DNA of 41,480 nucleotides from an uncultured Porphyromonadaceae bacterium (GCA_900550395.1 URSD01000025.1:1-41480), one strand, 5' to 3'; counted from the first letter of the stretch, positions 33,857 through 40,967 are shown. Made by a program: numbers and translations. The notes: generated by a model from the sequence alone, not told the origin.

Positions 33857-35422
33857 ATGAAGTTCAGACTTCTACTCGCATCCGCGGTGCTTGCCACCGC
33901 CTCCATCTCGGCCTATGCCGATACGTTCTATGTAAGCCCCGAGGGCGCAGGCGAGAAAACCGGCGTAGACGCCGAAAACGCCATGGGTGTAGCTGAGTTC
34001 CGTGCAGCAGCAGCTGCCCAGGTAGAGGGTACGGTATTCGAGTTCGCCGGTGGTACATATGACATTCAAAAGCCGATTCTGTTCCCTAAAAACACTTCTG
34101 TTACCCTTAGTGGCAATGCAGAGGGCGAACGCACCGTGTTCAGCGCTGCCAATGCTGACCCCGATGCTACCGTAGCAGAAGGTGCACGCAATGCAGGTAT
34201 TCTGTATATCAATACAGTCGTTGGCGACCAGTCCGAAGCAGAAACGCCTCTCTACCCCGTTAAAATTACCAATATCGACTTTTGCGATTTGACTACCAAT
34301 AAGAATACGAACAATGGTAATCTTATAATCTCGGCAATCGCTATTGATAATTCCGGTTTCGTTGAAATTGAGAATTGTAATTTTAAAAATAACGTAAGCA
34401 CAACCAAACAAGGCGGTCCTGCAATCGGCTCTAATCGTTCGACAGTGTATGTGCGTAACTGCACATTTGAGAACAACAAGGCCGGCGGACGTGGCGGTGC
34501 CGTGAACCTTCGTACTGATAAGGCTGAAAAGGGTATAACCGTGTTTGAAAATTGCCTGTTCAGTGGCAATGAGGTAAATGGTACCGACGGCATGGGTGGC
34601 GCAATATTTGCATCCCAGGCTAAGAGCGTGACAATCTCCGCCTGCACATTTACCGGCAACAAGGCAACCTTGAAGGGTTCTGTACTTTTTGCCAACGGTC
34701 ATCCTGCAGGAGGATATGCTGCTAATATGTTCATTATTAACAGTACTATCGCTGATAATCCGGCAGAGGACGGTCCCGCTATCATGATTGGCAATGGTAG
34801 CAATGTGGGTCAGCTTTATATCGTAAACAATGTGATTGTGCAGAAAGCTACTGAAGCTCGGGCTGCTACTGACGACGTAATAACTCCGCAGGATGGAGGA
34901 ACTCTCGCTATCACTTCCGGCGGCTACAACTATCTCGGAACTGTTGTAAGCGGCACCGATACCGAATGGGCCAAGACTACCGATCAGCAGGGTAAGGACT
35001 ATGCATCCATCTTTGGCACTAATGTTCTCAATACGACTACCGGCCTTATCAAGCCCAAGACTTATGTGCAGGGTGCTACCGGCACTGAACTTGCCGAAGC
35101 TGTTGCAGAATGGGCACTTCCCGCACACTATACTGTTGACGCCGAGCGTGGCGAGAACGTGGCTCCCGGCGCTGGCGCATTCACTCAGCAGCAGGTATCC
35201 ACCGGCATCGCCGACATCGCCAACGATGCCGATGCCGTGAAAGTAATCGCCCTCGGCGGCGGCAACTACACCGTAGCCGGCTATGAAGGCGCAGTAGAGG
35301 TGTACAGCGTAAGCGGTGCCCGCGTGCTCACAGCCGTTGCTCCCGAACTCAACCTCTCCGGCCTCGCTTCCGGCGTGTACATCGTGCGCGCAGGCAAGAC
35401 CGTAGCAAAGGTTGTCCGCTAA
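33857..35422 (+). CDS. Secreted beta-helix protein with T9SS-like C-terminal tail
   Basis: 521 residues. A signal peptide (MKFRLLLASAVLATASISAYA) is followed by repeated short strands with ENCNFKNN, VRNCTFENNKAGG, ENCLFSGN and ACTFTGNKA motifs (about 165-290), the ladder of a right-handed beta-helix as in pectate-lyase-like or adhesin proteins. No lyase catalytic set is visible. The final about 45 residues (VEVYSVSGARVL, then LSGLASGVYIVRAGKTV) resemble a type IX secretion sorting domain, so the protein is probably exported to the cell surface. The middle (34250-34900) is AT-richer than the ends. A strong terminator follows. A related adhesin role is possible. Confidence 0.85.
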   Translation: MKFRLLLASAVLATASISAYADTFYVSPEGAGEKTGVDAENAMGVAEFRAAAAAQVEGTVFEFAGGTYDIQKPILFPKNTSVTLSGNAEGERTVFSAANADPDATVAEGARNAGILYINTVVGDQSEAETPLYPVKITNIDFCDLTTNKNTNNGNLIISAIAIDNSGFVEIENCNFKNNVSTTKQGGPAIGSNRSTVYVRNCTFENNKAGGRGGAVNLRTDKAEKGITVFENCLFSGNEVNGTDGMGGAIFASQAKSVTISACTFTGNKATLKGSVLFANGHPAGGYAANMFIINSTIADNPAEDGPAIMIGNGSNVGQLYIVNNVIVQKATEARAATDDVITPQDGGTLAITSGGYNYLGTVVSGTDTEWAKTTDQQGKDYASIFGTNVLNTTTGLIKPKTYVQGATGTELAEAVAEWALPAHYTVDAERGENVAPGAGAFTQQQVSTGIADIANDADAVKVIALGGGNYTVAGYEGAVEVYSVSGARVLTAVAPELNLSGLASGVYIVRAGKTVAKVVR

Positions 35423-35468
35423 ACAAGACATGTACTAAGGTAAGATAGATTTAAGTTATTGAAGTGGT

Positions 35469-35505
35469 TTCAGGGTCGGCCGTTGAGGTCGGCCCTGAAT
35501 TTTTT
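35469..35505 (+). terminator. Rho-independent terminator of the beta-helix gene
   Basis: TTCAGGGTCGGCC (35469-35481) pairs with GGTCGGCCCTGAA (35487-35499) through 13 positions including two G-U pairs, loop GTTGA, followed by TTTTTT. It is 47 bases after the stop codon. Confidence 0.88.
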
Positions 35506-35540
35506 ACTATCTCGAAAATAGCCAATCCACCAACATGTGG

Positions 35541-35556
35541 GGACGCACGGCTCGTG
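35541..35556. repeat. Interrupted REP-like palindrome (left half), copy 1
   Basis: GGACGCAC-GGCTC-GTG precedes the element at 35557. The other half resumes at 35942 as CACGGCTC then GTGTGTTC (to 35957). Joined without the element, the arms would form an 8-bp stem with a 5-base loop, two wobble pairs included. CACGGCTCGTG is present on both sides (35546-35556 and 35942-35952), an 11-bp direct repeat. Confidence 0.7.
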
Positions 35557-35941
35557 CAATGCGGTTCAAATAAGACCATTGGGCGCGTTGCAACCCTCCG
35601 TGTGGCTGGCAGTTTTCATTTTATCGGGCTGTAATGTGCTGTGTATATTATAGTTGTATGGCCGGAGGCCATGGATTTTGTTAACCGCGGGCACTTGTGC
35701 CCGTGGCAAGGAGTCGCCCCCAAATTCAGCCCCGGAGGTGGCTGAATTTCCTACTTATAAACCTGTATCTTTGCAGCCATAGCCTGGAGCTGGTGCAGCC
35801 ACCTCCGGGGCTGAATCCGTAACTGGTTCATTACCCCGGGCGGCACGCGCCCGGGGCTAACAAAATCCATGACCTCCGGCCATATATATGTTGTTTTACA
35901 GACAACTTTTTCCTGTGCCCAACCTTATTTGAACCGCATTG
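35557..35941 (+). mobile_element. Non-coding inverted-repeat element, copy 1 (MITE-like)
   Basis: About 385 bp. Termini CAATGCGGTTCAAATAA and its reverse complement form at least 17-bp inverted repeats, 20-21 bp if the flanking GTG/CAC is counted. Inside, in symmetric order: a 26-bp arm at 35658-35683 pairs with 35858-35883 (25 of 26); a hairpin at 35685-35706 (10-bp stem, one wobble); a 21-bp arm at 35724-35744 pairs with 35796-35816; and a hairpin at 35834-35856 (9-bp stem, loop GCACG). No open frame of protein size is shared with copy 2. It is flanked by the 11-bp direct repeat CACGGCTCGTG. It could be a miniature transposable element moved by an outside transposase, or a structured RNA. 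Copy 2 is in the same orientation 4.7 kb away. Confidence 0.85.
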
Positions 35942-36066
35942 CACGGCTCGTGTGTTCGTAGTTAAATTATTGGTAAATAGGCGATTACCCGCCGCATGGT
36001 GGGTTGCGCTCTGGAGCAGATGTCCCTTCTTACCTATCCCCTATAAACTCTAAACTAAAAAGGGGA

Positions 36067-36088
36067 AGCCCGCCACGCTTCGCGGGCT
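36067..36088 (-). terminator. Orphan terminator-like hairpin
   Basis: AGCCCGC (36067-36073) pairs with GCGGGCT (36082-36088). Read on the minus strand it is followed by TCCCCTTTTTAG, a terminator-like T tract, yet no minus-strand gene precedes it. It resembles the hairpin at 46-65 and the fba terminator region, each next to CTATAAACT-type sequence in two of three cases. Confidence 0.45.
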
Positions 36089-36136
36089 CCCGATGTCGTT
36101 TATTACATAGATAGCGCCAACACACTATCACCCACT

Positions 36137-36182
36137 AAAAAACTTCTGTCACTTATGACCTTCTGTCCATCTGTATCTCGCC
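36137..36182. repeat. 46-bp interspersed repeat, copy A
   Basis: Matches 40763-40808 at 42 of 46 positions (for example CTTATGACCTT and GTATCTCGCC blocks). It is outside the 385-bp elements, about 200 bp after copy 1, while copy B is about 105 bp after copy 2. Nothing identifies its role. Confidence 0.7.
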
Positions 36183-36309
36183 ATCTGTCCCTCTTCAAAG
36201 CATCCTCATCCCTTCACAGCCCCTACAGATGACACCCATGAATAAATGTTATTGAACATGTTGTGCAAATTATCGGCCTGTCGGTGAGCCAAAGATTCAC
36301 TTTTTTTGT

Positions 36310-36317
36310 TAATTTTG
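36310..36317 (+). promoter_or_regulatory. -7 box before lipoprotein gene
   Basis: TAATTTTG matches TAnnTTTG, 27 bases upstream of the ATG at 36345. A run of T precedes it. No clear -33 TTTG at the right distance. Confidence 0.35.
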
Positions 36318-36344
36318 CGGCATAATGTAAAAAAACGGGAACAT

Positions 36345-37145
36345 ATGTTCAGGAAAACTTCTATCCTCAGTTGCGCCGCAACGCTTGCCGCGCTCGTGAC
36401 TATGGCCTCCTGCGGAGGCAACAAGGATGCCGATGTGCTTAAACATCAGGCACAAAGAGTGGACGCCGAGCTGGCTGCCGAGGCTGCTGCAGCCCCGCAG
36501 CTGTTTGCCGAAGCCGATGCCGAATACGGCGATTCGGCTTTTTGCGTCAACGTCGTGTTCGCTGATTCGGCGCTCCATGTGTCCGACTATTCGCAGGAAC
36601 TTGTGGAGTATTTTATATCTGACGAAATAAAAAACCGCGCCGGCAAGGACCTGGACGAGCTGGTTAACACGCTCGCCAAAACCAAGGAGCCGCTGCGGCT
36701 GACGCTTACCGACGTCTACGGCACCACACGCAGCTACGACATGCCGGCCGTGACACTGCGCACCTTGTTCAAGACCCAACGCTCGCAGTTGCGTCTGCCG
36801 GAAGTGCGCACGCAGGTGCTCGCCATATTTGCCGACCGTGCATTCCGCTTTGCCGTAGGTCCGGGTGTGCAGAAAGCCGACTTTGCCCTTAAATCAAGTT
36901 TCGCCACGTACACGGTGGTTTACGACAACGCAAAGGCTTACTCCAACCTGAATGTGGCTAACCTTAAGGCACGCTATCTGAAGATACTGAAGCCCATGTA
37001 CAAGGCCTACGGTCCGCTGGCCGACGCTGTTGTGGAAATGAACCGCAGCCTCGGCATCGACGGCTACCGCTTTGTGCTCACCACTCCCTCCGGAGACTCC
37101 GAGCTGAAATGCACTCTTCCCTGGCGCGAAATACTTTCTGAATAA
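36345..37145 (+). CDS. Hypothetical lipoprotein
   Basis: 266 residues from ATG 36345. The signal peptide with lipobox TMASC (Cys at about residue 23, followed by GGNKDADV) makes it a lipid-anchored envelope protein. An upstream start at 36306 would add a poorly hydrophobic 13-residue stretch. After an Ala/Glu-rich helix (about 33-55), the rest (DSAFCVNVVFADSALHVSDY, then VRTQVLAIFADRAFRFAVG) has no family I recognise. It has its own promoter-like box. Separated from pepT by a 165-base region rich in short repeats. Confidence 0.75.
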   Translation: MFRKTSILSCAATLAALVTMASCGGNKDADVLKHQAQRVDAELAAEAAAAPQLFAEADAEYGDSAFCVNVVFADSALHVSDYSQELVEYFISDEIKNRAGKDLDELVNTLAKTKEPLRLTLTDVYGTTRSYDMPAVTLRTLFKTQRSQLRLPEVRTQVLAIFADRAFRFAVGPGVQKADFALKSSFATYTVVYDNAKAYSNLNVANLKARYLKILKPMYKAYGPLADAVVEMNRSLGIDGYRFVLTTPSGDSELKCTLPWREILSE

Positions 37146-37146
37146 T

Positions 37147-37309
37147 AGTTTATAGTTGATAGTGTATAGGTAAGAGGGAGGCGGCGTTGCCGTCCGGCCT
37201 TTGGCCCCTTCCCCCCCCCCCTAAACCCTAAAAAGAACCCCTCTTACCTATAAACTCTCAACTATAAACGGAACTCTTACCTATAAACTCTAAACTATCA
37301 ACTATAAAA
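37147..37309. repeat. Imperfect inverted and direct repeats upstream of pepT
   Basis: 37147-37177 is the reverse complement of 37239-37269 at about 29 of 31 positions, so a long hairpin is possible. A partial third copy in direct orientation lies at 37274-37309, up to the pepT ATG. The core strings are CTCTTACCTATAAACTC and TCAACTATAAA. CTATAAACTC-type strings recur at 36042, 40818 and 40898. Confidence 0.6.
37211..37221 (+). repeat. Homopolymeric C tract
   Basis: Eleven consecutive C bases, between the arms of the inverted repeat and about 90 bases upstream of the pepT ATG. Such runs are prone to slipped-strand length change and sequencing error. Confidence 0.8.
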
Positions 37310-37310
37310 A

Positions 37311-38534
37311 ATGACCCTCGTAGACAGATTTCTTGACTATGTCAAGTACGATACGCAGAGCGACGAGCTCACCAACATGACACCGTCCACACCCGGGCAG
37401 ATGGTGTTTGCAAGCCATCTGCGCGACGAGCTGGAGGCTATGCACCTCAAGGACATCACTCTTGACGATAACGGCTACCTCATGGCTACCCTCCCCGGCA
37501 ACATTCAGGGCAAGCATGTGCCTGCTATCGGTTTTATCGCCCACCTCGACACATCGCCCGACATGAGTGGCCTGCACGTGAAGCCGAGGATAGTGCGCGA
37601 CTACGACGGCTCGACAATAGTGCTGAATGCCGAAAAGAATATCGTACTGTCGCCCGAGGAATTTCCCGAACTGCTCGGCTATAAGGGTCAGGACCTGATA
37701 GTGACAGACGGCACCACACTGCTTGGCGCCGACGACAAGGCCGGCATCGCAGAGATAATCAGCGCCGTGGCTTATCTTCAGGAACATCCCGAGATCAAGC
37801 ACGGCCCCATCCGCATAGCTTTCAATCCCGACGAGGAGATAGGTCAGGGCGCGCACAAGTTCGACGTGCAGCGTTTCGGCGCCGAGTGGGCCTACACGAT
37901 GGATGGCGGCGAAATCGGCGAGCTGGAGTATGAGAACTTCAACGCCGCCGTCGCCAAGGTGACTTTCCGCGGACGCAACGTACATCCCGGCTATGCCAAG
38001 CACAAGATGATTAACTCGATGCGCATCGCCAACCAGTTCATCATCATGCTCCCGCGATGGGAGACTCCCGAGCACACCGAGGACTACGAGGGCTTCTACC
38101 ACCTCGTGGAGATGAAGGGCAGCGTGGAGGAAACTGTGCTGACCTACATCGTGCGCGACCATGACCGCGACCGCTTCGAGCGTCGCAAGAAGGAGCTCGA
38201 GCACCTCTGCCGCAAGATCAACAATGAGTTCCCCGGATGTTGCAGCATCGACATACGCGACCAGTACTACAATATGCGCGAGAAGGTGGAGCCGCAGATG
38301 TACATCGTGGACATCGCCGAGGAGGCCATGCGCCGTGCCGGCGTCAAGCCCAAGGTGCAGCCCATCCGCGGCGGCACAGACGGCGCGCAGCTCTCGTTCA
38401 AGGGTCTGCCCTGCCCGAATATATTCGCCGGCGGACTGAACTTCCACGGCCGCTATGAGTTCGTTCCCATCCCCTCCATGCAGAAAGCTATGGAGGTGAT
38501 TGTGGAGATAGCCCGCATTGTGGGTGAGCGCTGA
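37311..38534 (+). CDS. pepT: Peptidase T (tripeptide aminopeptidase)
   Basis: 407 residues, matching E. coli PepT length. M20 family di-zinc peptidase that removes the N-terminal residue of tripeptides in the cytoplasm. Metal-binding motifs are seen: FIAHLDTSPD, GADDKAG, FNPDEEIGQG, and the late GLNFHGRYEF with the conserved His. VHPGYAKHKMIN holds the dimerisation lid region. ATG 37311 lies right after the repeats, with an A-rich sequence in place of an SD. Its stop lies inside the beginning of miaA. No regulatory site is otherwise visible. Confidence 0.95.
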   Translation: MTLVDRFLDYVKYDTQSDELTNMTPSTPGQMVFASHLRDELEAMHLKDITLDDNGYLMATLPGNIQGKHVPAIGFIAHLDTSPDMSGLHVKPRIVRDYDGSTIVLNAEKNIVLSPEEFPELLGYKGQDLIVTDGTTLLGADDKAGIAEIISAVAYLQEHPEIKHGPIRIAFNPDEEIGQGAHKFDVQRFGAEWAYTMDGGEIGELEYENFNAAVAKVTFRGRNVHPGYAKHKMINSMRIANQFIIMLPRWETPEHTEDYEGFYHLVEMKGSVEETVLTYIVRDHDRDRFERRKKELEHLCRKINNEFPGCCSIDIRDQYYNMREKVEPQMYIVDIAEEAMRRAGVKPKVQPIRGGTDGAQLSFKGLPCPNIFAGGLNFHGRYEFVPIPSMQKAMEVIVEIARIVGER

Positions 38535-39441
38535 CCGGGAACCTCTCGTCGTGGTCGTCACGGGGCCTACGGCCTCGGGCAAGACGGCGCTGGCTCTTGA
38601 CATAGCCTCGGCGCTGAGGTGCGACATCATCTCGGCCGATTCGAGGCAGATTTACCGCGAGCTTCCCGTCGGGACGGCGGCTCCCACTGTCGCCGAGCAG
38701 GCGCGGGTGCGTCATCATCTTGTAGGCTGCAAGTCGGTCACGGAGGGCTACAGCGCCGCGGCGTTCGAGTCCGACGCGCTTCGCATCCTCGGCGATATGT
38801 TCGCCTCCGGGCAGCGTGTCGCCGTGGTGTGCGGCGGTTCCATGATGTATGTCGACGCCCTGGTGCGCGGCATTGACGACATGCCGTCGATCAGCGACGC
38901 TGTGCGCGACCGGGTGCTTTCTTTCTACCACGAGCAGGGCCTTGAGGCCCTGCTCGCGTGGCTTGAAACCATCGACCCCGCCATGCATGCCGTGGTTGAC
39001 AGGCGCAACCCTAAGCGAGTGATCCATGCCGTGGAGATATGCCTCCAGGCAGGTGTGCCCGCTTCGTCGTTGCGCACGGGGCAACCCAAGCCGAGGCCGT
39101 TTCGTGTGCTCAAACTGTGCATCGACATGACGCGCGAGCAGCTGTTCGCCCGCATCAACGCCCGTACGGATGCCATGATGGCTGCGGGATTCCTTGATGA
39201 GGCACGCCGCATGTTGCCCTACCGCCGGTGCAACGCCCTCAACACGGTAGGCTATAAAGAACTGTTCGCCTATTTCGACGGCACGATGGATCTGCCTGTG
39301 GCGGTAGCCAGAATAGCGAAGAACACACGCGTGTATGCAAAAAAACAACTCACATGGCTCGCCCGCGATCCCGACGTGGTGCGTCTCGACGCCACGGACG
39401 CTTATGCGCAAGCCATGACCTTAATTAACGATATGATATGA
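38518..39441 (+). CDS. miaA: tRNA dimethylallyltransferase
   Basis: 307 residues from TTG 38518, or 305 from GTG 38524. Either start overlaps the pepT stop. It transfers a dimethylallyl group to N6 of A37 in tRNAs reading UNN codons. The P-loop GPTASGKT, IISADSRQIY (catalytic Asp), RRNPKRVIHAVEIC and the late GYKELFAY block are present. The middle includes VVVCGGSMMYVDAL, typical of MiaA. Cytoplasmic. The stop overlaps the DUF2007 ATG by 4 bases (ATGA). Confidence 0.94.
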   Translation: MWVSADREPLVVVVTGPTASGKTALALDIASALRCDIISADSRQIYRELPVGTAAPTVAEQARVRHHLVGCKSVTEGYSAAAFESDALRILGDMFASGQRVAVVCGGSMMYVDALVRGIDDMPSISDAVRDRVLSFYHEQGLEALLAWLETIDPAMHAVVDRRNPKRVIHAVEICLQAGVPASSLRTGQPKPRPFRVLKLCIDMTREQLFARINARTDAMMAAGFLDEARRMLPYRRCNALNTVGYKELFAYFDGTMDLPVAVARIAKNTRVYAKKQLTWLARDPDVVRLDATDAYAQAMTLINDMI

Positions 39442-39659
39442 CAGACAATTCAGAACTCACTCTGTGCGCGCAATATGCCGACCTGCCGACGGCTTCCATA
39501 GCCGCGGGAGTGTTGCGCTCGCACGACATTGACGCTATAATAGACAACGGCACCATGGGTACGGTGCTCCCTCCTGCCGGGATGATACGCCTGATGGTGC
39601 ATAAGTATAACTATGACCGTGCGCGCGAGATTCTGGCGCAGGGCGGTCTGCTTGACTGA
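39438..39659 (+). CDS. DUF2007 small protein
   Basis: 73 residues with the DUF2007 pattern: an N-terminal LCAQYADLPTASIAAGVLRSHDIDAIIDNG and a late LMVHKYNYDRAREIL. This small alpha/beta domain family is thought to act in signalling, with no proven role. Its ATG overlaps the miaA stop by 4 bases, and NUDIX follows after 7 bases, so it is in one operon with pepT, miaA and NUDIX. Confidence 0.85.
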   Translation: MTDNSELTLCAQYADLPTASIAAGVLRSHDIDAIIDNGTMGTVLPPAGMIRLMVHKYNYDRAREILAQGGLLD

Positions 39660-39666
39660 TGCTGTT

Positions 39667-40209
39667 ATGGAAAAATGGAAGACTCTCGGCAGCGAATATC
39701 TGTTTCGCCGCCCGTGGCTGACGGTGCGCAAGGATCGTCTGCAACTGCCCAACGGGGTAGTGCACAATGAATATTACGTGCTGGAATATCCCGCATGGGT
39801 CAATGTAATAGCCCGTACGCGCGACGGCCGCTTCGTCATGGTGGAGCAATACCGCCACGGCCTTGACGACATCTTCACCGAACTTGTGGCCGGCGTTGCC
39901 GAGGAGGGCGAGGAACCCATTGAGGCCGCTAAGCGCGAACTTCTGGAAGAAAGCGGCTATGCCGGCGGCGAATGGAGCCTGAGCATGGTTATCTCGGCGA
40001 ATCCTACCAGCCATAACAATATGTCGTATTGCTTTATCGCCGAGGGCGTGGAACTCGTCAGCGGCCAGCATCTGGACGAAACCGAGGACATCTGCGTGCA
40101 TCTCCTCACCGTCGACGAAGTTCGTTCCATGCTCATGAACGACGAGATAAAACAGTCGCTCATGGCAGCTCCCCTCTGGAAGTATTTTGCCCTGAACAAC
40201 CTCCTTTAG
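39667..40209 (+). CDS. NUDIX hydrolase (ADP-ribose/ADP-sugar type)
   Basis: 180 residues from ATG 39667. An upstream in-frame start at 39613 would overlap DUF2007 heavily. The NUDIX box GVAEEGEEPIEAAKREL followed by LEESGY (G-x5-E-x7-REUxEExGU) is complete. The N-terminal EYLFRRPWLTVRKDRLQLP is like the ADP-ribose pyrophosphatase group. It probably hydrolyses ADP-ribose or a similar nucleoside diphosphate derivative in the cytoplasm. Exact substrate unknown. It is the last gene of the operon. Confidence 0.9.
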   Translation: MEKWKTLGSEYLFRRPWLTVRKDRLQLPNGVVHNEYYVLEYPAWVNVIARTRDGRFVMVEQYRHGLDDIFTELVAGVAEEGEEPIEAAKRELLEESGYAGGEWSLSMVISANPTSHNNMSYCFIAEGVELVSGQHLDETEDICVHLLTVDEVRSMLMNDEIKQSLMAAPLWKYFALNNLL

Positions 40210-40255
40210 TCGCATTTAAATCCTATCTAACACATTGCTTACAAGTAAATTGTAG

Positions 40256-40270
40256 GGATGTACCCCGGTG
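40256..40270. repeat. Interrupted REP-like palindrome (left half), copy 2
   Basis: GGATGTAC-CCCG-GTG precedes the element at 40271 and resumes after it as CACCCCG then GTGCATCC (40659-40673). The arms would pair over 8 bp with one wobble around a 4-base loop. TACCCCGGTG (40261-40270) and CACCCCGGTG (40659-40668) match at 9 of 10. Confidence 0.7.
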
Positions 40271-40658
40271 CAATGCGGTTCAAATAAGACAATTGGGTGG
40301 CAGTGCAAGCCTCCGATCGGCTGGTGGTTTTCATTTTATCGGGCTGCAATGCGCTGTGTATTATTATAATTGTATGGCCGGAGGCCATGGATTTTGTTAA
40401 CCGCGGGCACTTGTGCCCGTGGCAAGTAGTCGCCCCACAGATTCAGCCCCGGAGGTGGCTGAATTTCACTCTTATAAATCTGTGTTTTTGCAGTCATGGC
40501 CGGTAACCGGTGCAGCCACCTCCGGGGCTGAACCCGTAGTTGGTCCTTTACCCCGGGCGGCACGCGCCCGGGGCTAACAATATCCATGGCCTCCGGCCAT
40601 ATGTTCGTTATTTTACGGACAACTTTTTCCGTTGCTCTTTTTTATTTGAACCGCATTG
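40271..40658 (+). mobile_element. Non-coding inverted-repeat element, copy 2
   Basis: About 388 bp, the same termini and layout as the element at 35557-35941 and the same orientation. Arms 40374-40399 and 40575-40600 (25 of 26 paired), hairpin 40401-40422, arms 40441-40460 and 40513-40532, hairpin 40551-40573 (ccccgggcg-type stem, 9 bp). Between copies the side hairpins and arms are nearly invariant, while linker sequences vary (for example after 40291). Small open frames inside it are not shared with copy 1, so it is taken as non-coding. The region on the right side of the element lacks genes as far as 40967. Confidence 0.85.
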
Positions 40659-40762
40659 CACCCCGGTGCATCCGTCGCCATTCCGAGGCATTTTGGGCGG
40701 GAATCGGATGCGCCATAACACATCTCCACATTGATTACCAACGTTTTACGACCAAATATTCA

Positions 40763-40808
40763 AAAAAACTTCTGTCCCTTATGACCTTATGTCTATATGT
40801 ATCTCGCC
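40763..40808. repeat. 46-bp interspersed repeat, copy B
   Basis: 42 of 46 bases match 36137-36182. It begins in an A7 run and ends GTATCTCGCC. Its distance from the 385-bp element differs from copy A, so it seems to be an independent repeat. Confidence 0.7.
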
Positions 40809-40839
40809 CTCAATTCCCCTATAAACTCCTAACTCTTCA

Positions 40840-40867
40840 CTCCTAACTCCTAACTCCTAACTCCTAA
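40840..40867 (+). repeat. Heptamer tandem repeat CTCCTAA x4
   Basis: Four perfect CTCCTAA units, preceded by degenerate units from about 40825 (ACTCCTAACTCTTCA). Length could vary between strains by slippage. It lies downstream of the NUDIX operon and 3' of fba. Confidence 0.8.
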
Positions 40868-40910
40868 CTGCGGACACCGCCCGCACCCCCTTCTCAACTA
40901 TAAACTAAAA

Positions 40911-40941
40911 AAGGAAGCCATGCATTACACACAGCTTCCTT
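40911..40941 (-). terminator. Rho-independent terminator of fba
   Basis: AAGGAAGC (40911-40918) pairs with GCTTCCTT (40934-40941). On the minus strand the hairpin is followed by TTTTTTAG. It is 26 bases after the aldolase stop. Confidence 0.88.
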
Positions 40942-40967
40942 AATTATTGATTCAGACGACTGACCGA

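Larger units (their letters stand above)
35953..36344. other. Repeat-rich intergenic region without a gene
   Basis: Holds no protein gene. It contains a CTATAAACTCTAAACT string (36042-36057), the hairpin at 36067-36088, the 46-bp repeat at 36137-36182 and the promoter-like box at 36310. A 72-codon minus-strand frame overlapping 36206-36424 is not convincing. Confidence 0.5.
40674..40967. other. Repeat-rich intergenic region without a gene
   Basis: Holds the 46-bp repeat (40763-40808), the CTCCTAA heptamers, a CTATAAACT string (40898-40906) and the fba terminator. Short open frames here (for example 40586-40846) show no recognisable protein feature. Confidence 0.5.

Noticed and set aside
33872..35431. 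519-codon minus-strand frame across the beta-helix gene
   Set aside because: It is Cys/Gly/Ser-rich, has no signal or domain, and opposes a gene with a signal peptide, T9SS-like tail and terminator on the plus strand.
35557..35574. Possible tRNA T-arm in the element end (GGTTCAAAT)
   Set aside because: Only the loop-like string matches. There is no acceptor stem, anticodon arm or D arm around it.
35554..35944. CRISPR array or attC-type integron site
   Set aside because: No regularly spaced direct repeats. The symmetric arms and paired copies fit an inverted-repeat element better, and no integrase or Cas gene is present.
36345..40209. Composite transposon bounded by the two elements
   Set aside because: The genes between (pepT, miaA, DUF2007, NUDIX) are housekeeping, and each element has its own, different direct-repeat flanks, which points to independent insertions.
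40297..40587. Small open frames inside the 385-bp element (copy 2)
   Set aside because: Not shared by copy 1 in the same position and frame, and they run through the hairpin arms, so coding is unlikely.
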